Source of the DNA: Dipetalonema caudispina
Lineage: Eukaryota > Nematoda > Chromadorea > Rhabditida > Onchocercidae
Length of the DNA: 64,000 bases
Direction: 5' to 3'
Assembly: GCA_013365325.1 (NCBI GenBank)
Contig: JABVXV010000158.1
Location: 1-64,000 of the forward strand
The notes under the pieces: model-generated
What the model saw: the letters and a program-made list of their open reading frames with translations, nothing else
Told to the model about the DNA's origin: nothing
Database searches by the model: none
Made by a program: the position numbers and the translations under genes
Shown here: piece by piece, positions 36,319 through 51,300 of the stretch
Numbering within the stretch: the stretch's first letter is position 1
Layout: each line of letters opens with the position of its first letter

Positions 36319-39300
36319 TTAAGCAAAACCAAATCCTTCAGTACATTCACGTACGGCTAGCAATAGCATATCACGAAGCTTGTCATATGTTTCATACTGT
36401 GGAAGATCCAACTGATTGAAACTGTAACAATAATTTAATATCATTTAAATGACACGATAATGAAAATCCGCAAAAGTTCTTCAATTACTCAACAAAAATA
36501 AAATACCATGTATGTGCTGTTGGTAGTCGATCTGAAGATCGCGAATCCAAATGAATGGAAAATTTCTGTGTACCATTCATACCCTCAAGTGCAGCAAAAC
36601 CTTGAAGGGGAACTTTGCTTGTACCAGTAACGAACTGTAGAAACTTTGCACGATCTTCTTGTTCAAACGAACGTAACGCTTTCCAAAACCATTGTATCTG
36701 CAAAGACAGATTGATACATAATAACAAGTAGATCAGATTAATAATGCATCATTTGCACGCATAACATCTTTGTAATTTAGGTCAAATATACCTCTCGGCC
36801 TTTCATAAGATTTCAGTGGTCTCTCATGACTCCTGATCTCATTTACTCATAACAACACATCGATAGTTTTTATATCCTTCAACTGATTACCTCTCAACAC
36901 TGGAAAATTTTGGAAGAATAAAAGATGGCTTACTTGAGACGAGGATTTAGTGTATGTTTTGTACTCTGTATTGGCATAGAGATCATCGATATCAACATTT
37001 GGAAGCCCACTTATCAACAATTCTAATTCTTGTTCATTGAAAATCGATATCAGATGCTTCGGAATTATTTCGTAAAAGCCTTCCAAAAATGCATTCAACT
37101 GTTGATTAATAGAGCCTATAAGAAAATAACCGATATGCATCATATTACAGTAAACTGTTTAGAGTTCACTTTATTTGCCTGTATTATCTCACAGGTGCCA
37201 CCAATAATCTTGAAATGCATGTCAGCACTAATAAATAATAAAAGACTAAATCAGAGCGAAGACGAACCAGTCATTTTCATCTGACAGACGAGCTTCACAT
37301 ATTCTTCTTTATTTTCATCAGTAACTGGAATGGACGATCCATTTTCTTTCAGCATGCGCATTTTCCTAACTCCAAATTCTTCAACTTCCAAACTAAATGT
37401 AAGTTCAGTCCCAAGATCTTCAATCGGATTATTGAGTAAGAATTCCAATGACTTGTAGAAACTAGGATCCTGAAATTTACACTTACTAGATATTTCAGAT
37501 TAACACACTTTTCAAAGCCACACTACGTTAGTTCTCCCTTATCCAGTTTCCAACCACTATCACCCATCTATCCTATAAAAGACCGTACCTAGCTCTTTTC
37601 TCATTTTTTGTTCGACAAAAGAAGACAACTATACCTCCGATTCTAAATCCTGCGCCCGAACAGGAACACTTAAAATGTGCTTATAAAATGCTCGGGTAAA
37701 ATAACATTCCAACAATTTGTTCTCATATATTGCCTTTGCTATTATTCTTCCAACAAACTGAAAAGGATGATTAATGTAAGATTTTACAGAAACGAACAAT
37801 CCAAAAATATATCGAATTAAGGAAATAGTAAGTGAAGAGCAAGAGATTTCTCAGGTAACAGAGAAAAGCAAAAAATTTATCATAGGATCGAATTTAAGCT
37901 GCAATCATGCAAAAATAAAAAACCTTGAAATATTCCAAATGTTCGGGATTAATGTAAGAAGTCTTGTTGATCATGTATGTTACGCGATCTCCTGGAGAAG
38001 TTATAAAGAGTGCATAGTTGGGATTGAAAATTTCCCGTGTAATTATTGAAAACCATTCACGCAACAATCCACCAGCATCTTGCCCTTCTTCACCCTCGAA
38101 GATGATGTAAAATCTTGCTTTCCATTCCGGACCACGCAGTCTGAATAATTCCCGGAAACTATCACTGAATAAATGACTGCGACGAATCCGCACCGCTACG
38201 TCTTCACCTCTATAAGAAACGTAATGAGATTCTTCTCAAATCAATGTGTGGAGTGAATACTAATTTCATGCATATGCTAGGGAATGAAAATTGATGTTAT
38301 TGAATGGAGAAGCAACCTAGCACGTTCATCGATTTTCTGCATCTGCTTCCGGAAGTAGATTCGCTTGACATCAAAGTCCAATAATTTCGGCATTTGAGTT
38401 AGTACTGCGAATGGTCCATCTGTTAAACTACCACCACTCTGTCTCAGAACCTGATTTAACATATTCCGGTGCTTCTCTGAAAATAATTCACAGCGAGTAC
38501 AACTTTTTGTAACACCAAAAACTGAATACCAGAATCGAGCAATGTTAGTTGGAGTTTTGTGGATATTCAATAAAATTCATTTCCCAACTCCTTTTCGAAA
38601 ATGAAAAGCATAGAGGTAAAACCAGTATAGAACACAGTGTTAAAGCAGTTTTTCAAAAAGAAACTGATATATAAAATATGTATAGATGCAGGCATATAAA
38701 TGTAACTTACCTGCGAAATGAAGAAGTTTTTGAGCATCTGGATGTTCGTGTAATTTGTTTGAATCAGTAGAAGACAATTCCGACCCATATACCAAAAAAA
38801 AAGCTTCTGCGCTTGGCTGAAGAGCTAAAGCTGCATGCGCATCTGCATTTGTAAGACGTTTCAAGCATCTTGATACAAGTTCCCATAATGGTTCTAATGA
38901 ACTCAATAATACGCTCATATCTTCTCCTTTCTAAAACATTGGAGATAAATAAGCATACCGAATGTATGTCTAAATTACGATGCATACAAAAACGATGTGC
39001 TCTTTAGAGAGATTTACAAAGGGTATAACAGAAAAGACAAAACTGCCATGAAAAAATCACAGACCTGATTCGAACTCACCTGAAAGTAGAAGTAGGACGT
39101 AAGGAGATTTGGGTGTGGCCAGGTGATATGAATTCGAAAAAAGAAACAAAATTGAAATTACAAATCTCACCTCGGCAAGTCTTTTCCTTTCATATTCTTC
39201 GATTGCATTTAATTCATCCGGATCAGTTATATTTTCAATACTCACATCAATTTGAATACATTTTGCATTTGCTTGCAACACTTCTCTTATTTTGACGATT

Positions 39301-42300
39301 GTCTGTAGCGTTCTCAGAAATACATTTTGTATGCCATTTTTGTCAGTAAGAGCTCTCATTGCTGGTAACTGTAGTTCATAACAGCCTGATGCATTCATGA
39401 CTGCCCGTGAATTCAATATTCCACTGATCACAATCACTGATTCATCATAACTACAACGAAAACTCATGTTATCAATATCATTATATTTAAGATTTAATAG
39501 TGAATTACATTTCAATTGTCTGAACCAAAACATGCAGCTGGGAGAGTTTATGAGCTCAGATCATGACTGTTTCACCGGGAAAGAATCTATAATAAATGGC
39601 CGTTTCTTTTCTGGTATACTGATTTATCAAGGAAATGAGTCTAACCGATTAACTGCAACTTTCGAGCCCGACGGTTGTTGCTCAAAAGATGATGAAGAAA
39701 TTTCTTCGTTGGGTAGTTCTTTCAGTTCTTCTTCAAGCTTCTCAATATGTGGTAAAAGTCGAGCTCCTAGGCGTTCAGCAGCATTTACAAGGAGAGACAT
39801 TATGAAATCTCTAGAGGATGGAGTGAGAGCGCGGATTAATTCCAACAGTAAGGTTCGTCCATCTGCTAACCCTTCTTCTGAGCATTCACCTTCTGTCAAG
39901 GCCTGAAAACTCAAATTAACATAGCCTGCTAGATACCATATGGAGTTGGAAGAACAAAAGGTTAAAACGAACTAAAACAATGTGTTCGAGTTGCTGGGTA
40001 AGTGGAAGTTTTTCTGCTGTTGAATCGATCGACATTTTCCTAACGGTTTCATTCGGCAAAGTCTGGACGATCTGAAAAGGTTAAATGCTGATAATCCTAG
40101 ATGGAGGTTATCTCGGAAAATCCAAGAGACCGGTTAACTCAAGTTATTTGATTATAACTTCGAAATAAAAATAACAAAAGACTGACCGTACATATAAGGC
40201 GAAGCAACTTATCCTGCAATATCGATGATGAGAGAATAACTGGACGCCTAATGTGTTCCATCAGAACACCAATAGCACTATCTTCAAGTGATAAAGCAGC
40301 CATGCTTGCATTAACACCACCCGGTCCCAAAGCTGTTTCTAATGATGAACCGTGTCGATGCGCAGGACGGGATGACATATCAGCTTTTGACAAACTAAAA
40401 GTATTAAGATGTTAGGAAAACAATTTATTACAGGAAATGTGGAAAGTCTTCAAATCCCCTTTAAAATGCTTTAACGAGAACGAACTTTTTTGATTGCTTT
40501 TCCGAGGTGCTTTATGGAACTATAAGAAGTCAGTAGAATCGATAACGATTTCACACAAGACTCCCAAAATTAAAATGTACTCAGGAAGCAAAATTAAGAT
40601 GTACTCCCAATCATGGACGTGTAATGAAGAAACTATGGAATAGCTTGCGATACTAGAACAAAAATGACGAATTAATCAGGAACAAGTGAAAAACAGATAA
40701 ACGCAACAGGAAAAAATGAAGACATTCTTCATGACGATAGTTTACCTATGAACGATAGCCCAAAACTGTGAGAATGGTGGCATATGTAATCCAGCACTCG
40801 GAAGAGAACTTGATACACGTAGTTTCGCAGGAAGAAAATGACCCGGATAAGTTTTTGCAAGACTGATTAATGTATCCAGTACAAGACGACAAACTGTTGC
40901 TAGGATTGCCGGATGTAAAGCAACTGCAAGTACAACGCATTAAGAATTTCATAAAAATCTCAAAATAAACTCAACAAAATTAGGCATAACAAATCCACTA
41001 AAAGCAGTCTTTTACCCCACGTTCATGCTTTCACCATCATTAAATGCAACGGGATTCACGTTTTCACCGTCATTAAAAGCAAGCTTAGCTAACCTACATA
41101 TATCAGGCTTCTTAGGCATGTTTGAAACTTCTACCTATATGAGTACTCTTGAAGAATTTGACTGCTTGTTCATGTTGCCCAATCCCGCTGTGCACGCATA
41201 TCTGATCTAACCAGCCGGATACCGTGCCCGCAAAATCTTCATACTGGACAGCGTCTTCATCTACTTTGTCAAGTAGAGCAATTAAGCACCAGATTACAAA
41301 ATCACATGTTATGTTTTGTGCGCAAAGGCTTTTGATGAGCTTCTGAAATGAATTAAGAACGTTTTTTTTTTTTTTTTAAATACATCGATTCTTATAAACC
41401 TCCATCGAATTCAACGGTAAATACGATTGCTTAAATGATGAACATCAATCTAAACGTCATTTAGCGTAACATGATGTAGAATATGAAGATAATAGCAATA
41501 ACAGATAACCTGTAAACGTTGAGTATTAAGACGGACTGGATCGATGAAAAAAAGAAGTAATAATGTGACAATGGCATCTCGATCTAATAACTGTACAGCA
41601 TTTTCCGAAGCAAGTGTAGTAACTCCAGCAAGCGAACCTATAGGCGTAGTGCTTTCGCTTGACATAACAATCGATCGACTACTATTTGTAGCGCGAAAGC
41701 GTTGAGTTGGCGCTAACATACGGGCAAAACGCATAACCTGCTGGAATTATGTCAATAACTTCAACAACATATATATTCAATTTGAGAATTTCCAGGAAAA
41801 GTGGGAAAAGAGTTAAACGATAATTAGTTTGAAAACAGTACTTGCGCTTCGTAAGATGCTCGCAAACGCCGTGCTTCCGCTGCAACATTCTGGGGTAGAA
41901 CTTGTAAGACAGTGTCATCAGCATCAGCGAGTACTTGTGCTCGCAGAGTTGGTGGAAGCGATTCAATTAATGCAGCTGCATCGTCTGCACCAACCGGAGT
42001 GTCTGAAGCAGTTCTAAATCAAAAAAAAAAAAAAAAAAAATGATTGAAACCGCTATTACTGTACATATATATACAACGAAAAAAAAAAAAGGAAAAAAAA
42101 CCTGCTGGCGGTGCGCTGTTACTTTCCGTCCTTTCCTGAGCTAATCGCATAGTCCTCTCATGTTGTGCCAAGATTTCTTCCTGGAGATCAGGTGGAAGTG
42201 CGTTTAAAAATTCTTGATCAAGCGGTTCAACTACAGGCACTCCACCTTCACCATTTGACTGCCCGGCTGCCTCTAGGTTTGCAGAAGTTTGTATCAAACG

Positions 42301-45300
42301 CTGTGACCGTTGTTGTCTCATATGATCTCGAATCACTTCCATACGTATGTCTTCCGGTAAGGCTGCCAAAAACGCAGGATCTACACCTTCGGGAATTTCA
42401 ATATCTAAAAATGAAATGAATTTTCAAGATTTTTATAGCAAATTTTGTGAAGTACATCGATTACACTTCAAAAAATAAGATGAAATATTCATATTCTTAT
42501 ATTTCAAACTATGAGAGAAATTTGAAGAATTTCTTACCTCCTAATATTTCTCTAAAATCATCCTGGTTACCATGTGAGGTTTCTGGTGCAGCTTCGGGTG
42601 CACTTATTTGCTCCACATTTCCTAAAACAGCTTCAGTAGCAAAGAGGAAAATAAGGTAAAATGTGAACGTGCTATTCCTCTTTCTCTTTAGCCTGATTTT
42701 TTTCAGCGAATACAATTTTTCAAAAATGAATTGAATGACTCATACTTCGGAACATGAAAACAGTAATTTCAGCATTTTCTCTGTTTAAGATAAAAATGAT
42801 CAAAAAAAGGTAATTTTACACTTACTTTGTTCTTCAGCTTCGTCTATAGTAAGTGGTAACGCATGCGTCGACGCGTCTGTCGAAATACTGTTTCCATTTG
42901 AAGCGGCATTCTCCTGTTCAGCAGTTCGCTGAATCTGATCTTCAAAGTTTTCCGAAGCGTCGTAATATAAAATACCTGAATAAATAGAGGTAACTCAGAA
43001 ATCCATTGCACGCTGGTCAAATTTAAAAAAAAAAAATGCTGCATGTCCATATAAGAAAGAAATAAAATCTAAAGCATGAAACAACCTGATTGGTCCATGG
43101 GTTCTGGAACACTATTCGTTTGGACAGTTATATCGATAGATTGTGATGAATGCTCTGGCTGTGCATCAGCAACATCATCATTAGCGTTTCCAGTACCCTG
43201 AATTTTCAGTGGAATTCTTTTTTCTTAAATTTAAAGCATGAAATCGGTAAACATATGATATGAATCGATCTCCCCATTTTTCGTAATACTTCCTCTTGTT
43301 GTTATTATTCATTATATCCGTGTTTCCACAAAATAACGGTTGCTTGTTCTGTCATCAATTCTTCTCAGTTAAAAATAAGACATAGAAATGATGTCAGGAA
43401 ACTGATAATCATATGAAAAATATGTAAATAATGTTAAACAAACCCCATGTTCTTCATCATCAATAAACAATCTTGTCGTACTGGTACTTTCATTTGATGT
43501 CGCATCACCTACAGTTTTCTTCGAAGATTCTTGCGTAAAATCTTTCTGCGTTTTCATCACATCCTCTTCTGCTTTTTTCTCATTTTCGTCCTTCAAAAAG
43601 TCTTTAAAGTTAAGAAATCACAAAAATTCCTTCAGATTTCCTAAGCACTCCGAGATTATCGGTATTCAATTTTTCCACTCCTCGTAAATTTTATTTAACT
43701 TGGAAGTTTCCACTATTTAGGGACTATGAAAAATATCACATACCACTTGAAAATGAAATAAACTACCTTCTCAATAGCATCCATAACACCGGTAACATGA
43801 GATGCCACTATAACCCACAAGTACAAATGAGCATGACCATCAATCATCCTTGCAGCATCAGAAAATCGTTCTAGCGGAAGTGGAACAGATGTTTGTCGTC
43901 GCTCTTCACTAGCAACTGTAGTTGTATTATCCAGTCCATGGTCTTGCATCTGAAGAAAAAAACTAAACTATATTTAGCATATCAGGAATAATTCCAATGA
44001 ATTCTAGAATGGAACAGTTAAAAATTAAGTACCATTACAGCTGCAATGCTTTAATTAGTGATGAGAGTTCAGGAATCAATTTCGGTAGGACAACACAAAT
44101 GTTACTTTAAACTATAACATGAATGGACAAATTTCAAAAGATTATAATTACAGGATTAAAGAGCTTACAACAACGTTTAAGAAGCGTTGACGTGACGGAG
44201 CGACATCGAAAAGATGAGTGCCGTTAGCTGTTGTAGAACCATCAAAGAGGCGCTCAATGAATTCACTTTGTGTGCCGAATGTTGTCCAACGCCGTACCGC
44301 GTTCTGCCGGTGCAAGCCTGTTGGATTCATATTTCCAGCTCCACGACGTTGACCAACCAGAAGGCGATAACTCTGATAAGAAGTTTCGTGTGATTTTTTA
44401 AAATGGATATTCCAGTTTGTAATAACAACTTATTATCTCTACAGAGAAATAGCAGTATCAAAGATCTCGTATAAAAGGCTTTTACAGTTTCTTCATAAAC
44501 GTAAAAAAAACTTACCGTAGGTCTCTGACCTACAACGCTATCACTGCCACTAGTCTGTGATGACCTTTGCAATAAGGGATGTACCGAAGTAATTGTACCT
44601 GACGATCGATCAGCATGGGCAGCTTCCATACCTGAACACTAACTTTTAGAATGAATTATGAACTGGTATTTTCTGAAGTTTCTCACAGGCTCTGTAGAGA
44701 AAATGCTTACTAGTATTTACAAAAAGACGGGCACCCGAGAAAGCACCATTTGTCAGAGCATCAATATCATCCAAATTTTCAACAAATATATTTGCGTTGA
44801 CAAAATTTTCCTCAGAATCGCCATCTTCAAATCGATCTGCGGGTCCAGAATCATCTACACTATCGACTAAGGCAAAACGACTTAATGCTCCCGGTTCCAT
44901 TTCTACCATCCCAAAATCGTCTTCTTCTTCGACACTCACACGTCCTTCTTCTAAAATCAAAAAATTCCAAGCGTTATTGGATATAACGATTAAAATATCT
45001 ACATGCAATTCAACTTTCTTTGGGTTGAGTATATTTTTGGTAATAATTTCGCTCACAGGTTCCCATGAAATCGTCATACAAATGGGGAAAACTATAACAT
45101 GAACATCTACCAATAGTATATGTAATCCCCACTTATGTCAAGGAAGTCATGTGACAATAGTGAATGCTCATGTAAAATCAGCTCTCAAGTCATATACGAT
45201 AAAAAAAACAAACCTTCCATTACATCATCATGCTCATCATCCGATTCATCATCGACGTCCATTTCATTAAGACCAGCACCTTCATCCTAGAACAATATGG

Positions 45301-48300
45301 CTTTACAAACTACAATTAAAGTTCCATAATAAACTGTGCTTATCATGATCAGTCGGAAATGTAAATTCCCACTTAACAAACTTAATCTCCACAAATCTCC
45401 AGAAACAAAAGTTTAGGAAATACATCATCATCGTCATCTGCATCGTCTTCATCTTCTTCACTTTCACTTGAATCTTCAACAGCATCCGGATGTCTAGGAC
45501 GACCATGATCCTCATCATCGTCCGCACAATAATCGTCATCATCAGGTCTATTTCGTTCAACCGTTACCTGGAACTAATCCAGGCGGGCATCATACATTCA
45601 TTTGACAGCACTAACGAAAACCTCCCCAAAATCCTTTGCTTTCCTTCCAAGATATTTTTCAAAAAATAACTATAACATAAGGAAGATTAAGCTGGTTTTA
45701 CAGCTACTACAAGAAGCTTCTATCAGAGAAATATCCCGTTGTAGTTGTAACCGTTGTACAGTCACACCACAGTACATCTACTAATTGGTCCGAAAGTCTT
45801 GTTAAAAGACAAAAAATTACAGGCACAATAGGTTGCTTTTAGAGAATGAAAATGTCAATTAGAAAAAATTAAGTACCTCATGGGTCTCAAAACGATGTTC
45901 ATCGGCAGTGCTACTGCCGTCTTCGACATGCTGATCGTCTTGGGAATGTTCACCTTCTCTTGCTGTTACTGTAGCTGATGCATCGTTTTCTGATGTTGCA
46001 ACTAGTGTCACAGATGCTGAAGCGTTCTGAGTCGTTGATAGTGCTTCTGACGTGTTTTCTATTATATTCTGTGCAGCATAGTTACTGTAAATTGAAAATA
46101 AATTTTCTCCCATGAAAACGAATGACAGGCAGTTGCAAAGACCCTAACGAAGCGAGCACCTTTATTTAGTAGGAAGAACAAATGGATGAGCTGACTTTTT
46201 CATCCGATCTTATTCCTTTGAAAAGCTTCGGTGTCACCACAACATGTGGCAAATATTTCTTAGAGCAATAGAAAATTAACTGTAAAATTTAGAAAGAACC
46301 TGTTGATTGTACGCGCCAACTCTTCCAAAACTCGCAGAATGTAGTTTAATGTCTCGATACCCTCTTTCGCTGACAAATTCAAATACCATGGCACTCTACT
46401 CAACTCAATACAAACACGCTTCTTTACAATCAAGCGCAAAATAGCATTTGAATTTGTGTTATTGCGCGTATCCTGCGGTCCTGCAGGACATGCATCACGT
46501 GCCAGCAAAAACAAATCCGATAATATCCTTAGCTGAAAATTAAAAAAAAATTTACACTTTGCACTTGAATTCTCAATCATACTACTTTTTAGTTTAAGCT
46601 CTCTTCCTCAATCACATCATAACTTGTTTTGTACTTTTAAATTTATAATATCAGTGGTATATTAAAGAAACTTTAATGTATCATGCTTATATAGCACTAC
46701 TTATTTCCTACCTTGGTGCATGCAGTCTTTGAATCAGCTTCAGAGAAAACAATATGAAGGCAAGAAATAATACTGGAGATCAACGTTTCCTGAGCCTGAA
46801 AGCATAATTCAATAATTAAATTTTGAATTTCTTCAAACAATCAGGAAAGAAATAGTCAAATATATATTTCCGAATATGTAACCTACATATATGCATATGT
46901 TGAACAGAAAAAACATACTTTTGGTGAATGACTGCATGAAGCGATTGCAGCTACAAAAGTCTTCACGGCTACAGAAAGATTACCATCAGCAGTGGGAGAA
47001 CCGTTTGGGGCAACACATTTACTGAGGAGCGAAACCATAAAAGGCTGCCCATTCAGATCATGCGATTCAGCAACTAATGTTGCTACAATACTGTAACTCT
47101 TCGCCAGCTCAGCAATCAATCGCACAAGTGATGCACGATTTATCACTCTATTCGAATCTTCCCACGAAAAGTCCAGCGTGTGATTCAGTAAATGCGTCAA
47201 TACCTAACATAAACCATATAACTGTAATTATCGTTTAAGTTTACAATTTCATGAAGCATTTCTATTCAAAATGCGAGCTGAGCTTGGCTCTGACTATATA
47301 CAGCTAGTTTTTGTCTCCTCATCGCAGCGTATGTGTTCTAATGTCGTAATCTAGTATTTTAACTTTCTCATGGGAGACAAAATTGGCAATGAGGGAGGGG
47401 ACAGTCCTATATTCTTGTATAAAAAAAATGGACACATGTTTTCGCTCTTTATGAGTAAAATATACACACGGATCTGTGCAATTCGTGAAATCATATTGCT
47501 GAAGAATATCATTAGAACAAAACAAAGATATTCAAAATAACTATATTTAACAATGGCGATACCTGCTTGATAGGTGAACATGCAGCCCACTGCTTGCAAG
47601 AAGGATCAACGGGAGTCATTGGTAAAACGGTTATCTGATCCTTTTGTTTTCGCGTAACACGTTCCATAGTAGCAGCAAAAATTTGTGGATGGCGTGCACA
47701 TAATGGTGAGAGAGCACGTATAGCGTGTAACCAGTCACGAGTTGTTCGCGGTGTCCTAAAATCTTCAAATGGTTTAAAAAGCATTGCAATTTTACTACGG
47801 AACAAATGGCACGTTCCATAACTAATAAAAAACACGGTATGCTGATTTTGAAAACAGATGCAATAACAATAAACGTGCCTAATATGGTTCCATCTTGTTA
47901 AAGGTGGATTGATAGTATAACCACCTGCAGCAATTGTACGTACTGTTTTTTCGAAAATCTGTCTTACTGCAATCTCATCATCAAGGCAGTGACGAATGAT
48001 TAGGGCACCAAGAACAGCTGAAGATGTTACCGCGGAACCCGACACATTTATCACTGTTTGCACGCCCCCCTGCTGAAAATTATTTGTACTCAGTACGCAT
48101 TGTGTGTTCTCAAGCCAACAGAAAATTTGCCCGAATCAATAAAACTGTTCAATCCAACTTATCGTTTTGGATGTCTCGATGACACTGCACCTAGAGCAGC
48201 CACATTAGACTATCTCCTTCAGGTAAGCCTTTATCACCAAGAATCTAAATCTCAATATTGAAAGACCTCTAACCAAAAAAAACCATGTACGACGGTACTT

Positions 48301-51300
48301 TTCTCCTCGAAAATCATTAGACAATACATAACAATTAACTTGACATCAGGATTTTTCCTACAGCAAAATCATAAATTCAAAACATGAAGTTTTCTAATTC
48401 ATTCCGTTTGGAACAAAGCTATACGCAACCTGTAAAAATTCTTTTGCAATTCTGAAATCTCTCGTAATACGTGCAGCCAAAATAAAAATTGCATGGATCG
48501 AAGTTGCATCTGTATTTGATAAGCCAAGAAGACCAATGATAGCTGGTACAAGCCTGTCACGTACTACCTCATTCCATTCTTTATGCTCGTTACTCTAAAC
48601 GACATTGTAAACAGGAAAAATGTATGAGGAAATTAACATTTTTCAAAAAGTACCCAAATAAAATCAAATTGATTTGCGCATTCGTAGCTGCAAAGATTAT
48701 CAGTGATGACACAACTGCACGACAGACACGACCAAGTATTCCATCTCTTGAGGAATTTCAAAATACAGGTTATCAAGTTATTCTATTTGATTCACTTATT
48801 TTATCAACCACCGTTACAATTTTTACCAAAGCTTAAAAATAAAGATTTGCAAGAAAACCTCAGTAAGTATTTCAGATAATATAATTCCATCCTTCAAGCG
48901 ACCAGAAATTGTAATTGGTCGTTCAATATGAGATTCAACGTTACGGTGGCTCATTGATGGAAAATCAACAGTGTATTGACGGCCTCCTACGCTCACGCTA
49001 CAATTTCTTCGACCAGCAAGAAATGCATTTGTGAGTGTATGTGAGGCCGCGGGAGGATAATTAATCCAAGTAAATACGCCACCCCTCTCATCGGTATCCC
49101 AATATTTCCATGCATACGATTCAATAGCCTTAAACCAGGAAAATGAAAAACAGCAAAGACATCCACAATTTCTCAACAATACTGTTTTCAAAATGTTTAC
49201 AATAAGGACCTTTTCAACTTTATCCTTGCTATCCAATAATTTTAACATTTTATCATACAGATCGAGCCACAAACATATCGGTGCGATAAGCCTGAAATGT
49301 GCGGAAAATGGGATATGTATCATCCTCACTGAAAAAAAAAAGTGCACTGAATTATAGTGAAAAGAGAAAATGATGTCTTCATCATTATAATGGGTAAATT
49401 CAGTGAATACAACATCTCAAACAACTCACCTAATAAACGCAGGTCTTTTTGAACAGTGTATGACAACCATATCAAGTACAGAAATCAAAACACTATGAAG
49501 ACGATACTCTATAAAAACATCCATATAAGTAGTAGCAATGCCAGGCCACAGCAAACATACGAAATGCAAACGAGTTGAAAGCGATACAACTGCTTTCTCG
49601 TCAGTCTGAAATTTGCTATAATCTTGACCGAACAAATCTTGAATGGTCGTAGAGACAGATATTTGCACTCATTAAATGAATAACTTCTTTGTAATTTGAA
49701 TTTAATCTGGACTGTAAATTCGCTTTATTCTGTAATATTTCTACATATTCGACTCTCAAAAACGTGGTTAGCTTATAACGGTATTCCGATGATTTGAAAG
49801 CTGAGTGATATCAATATTCAGCACTACATAATTTTCCTAACCTCGTCACAGCGTAGTTCGTCCACCATCAAAAGAATATCCTGCACCAAATATTCACCAA
49901 TAAGCATATTTTTTCTCCAATCATCGTCTACTTCATTCAGGATTGCCAGCATAATTTCCGATGTACTGAATACTAATTCTGTCCCCTGTTCCATTAAATT
50001 CAAAAGAACTGGAATAACCTGTAAAATTACGACTTTCCTAACACCGTTTTGGAAGGTAAAGAAATCCAATTAGAGAACTTCTAATTTTCTTACGATGAAC
50101 TTGAATGTAATTTGGAAAAATTACTACAATCCAGATAAACATAATAATAAAACAGTACATCCTTGCATAGGCTGGATAATACTAGGCGGGTGTCGAGTGG
50201 AGGTACTTCGTTCAGGGAAACTGGTTCTTTCAAGAGGACATCTTCGAATTCCACATTCAAATCACCATTTTGGCCACCACTTCCTTCTTCTGCATCAATC
50301 TGAGCAAAACACTTTGTTTTTAAATCGGTTTCATATCAATAAATTTATTTTTGTCTTCATTTAAAACAAAGTTTAGTAGCTAACTTCATCAGCATCAATT
50401 CTTTCATCAGTTGACGATTGGCGAAGTCTGCCTAAGCCATCAGTTGCGATCAGATATTCAGCAGCCTCCGGAACGGTTGAATACTCTAGCAGCGCATCAA
50501 CAGCAGCGTCACGATCGAATCCCATATCAACTAAGAGACCAATACTGGCTCCATCAAGTTCTGCTTCCATCCTAAAAACCAGTTATATTAAAGATGCTCA
50601 AATTTACAGCTCCGTTTATCAGTACTGGGCTAAATCGAAATAAAAGTCAACTAGTAGAGAAAACGAAGGTTTAAACCAGAAACCTACTATAACCAGTCTT
50701 AAAAAAAAGACGCAAAATCTTAACACATCTTTTTGCAACTAGTTAAACTGTTTGTTGTAACTGACTACCTTTACAAACTAAAAAGCAGAAAAATAAAATA
50801 CTTCTTGCGATCTTCAGATGTTGTCACCACAGCTTGCTTTTGTTTTTCGGTCAAAGGTACAATCCCTTTGACTATTTCACGATAGATCGAAACAATCATA
50901 TCACAGATGTTAAAATTAACGGCTTCGCTTAAAGGTAATGACGATAACATGCCGAATACAGCATTCGCTTGCCGAAAAGCATCCTGAAGAATATAAAAAA
51001 AGCAAATGTAATGCATTAAAATTTATGTAATATTTTGAAAAATCAGAATGTGTCACAAAAAAAAAAAAAAAAAACTCCAAACCTGCTGGCATTTTGCGAG
51101 ATACTTCTCGGTTGGGAAACGCTTGGCTTCCGCAAATCTTTCCGACATTTTATAGCGTGAATGGCGGAATGCGTGTGCATTGACCAGTCGTTCCGTTAAA
51201 GATAACCAGGCTTGTAACAACTGCCCCATTTCCACTACAAAAAAAACTTCAGCATAAGCTGATATGTGTTTTTCAAATTACAGTTCATCCATAAAGGACT

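Noticed and set aside
39060..39085. GTTCGAATC box reminiscent of a tRNA B box
   Set aside because: The flanking bases do not pair into a T stem and no A box is found at the expected distance; it lies within HUWE1.
39466..39906. 146-codon plus-strand open frame with Ser-rich stretches
   Set aside because: It is the antisense of HUWE1 exons (minus strand reads [20 protein letters not shown]), so it is a shadow.
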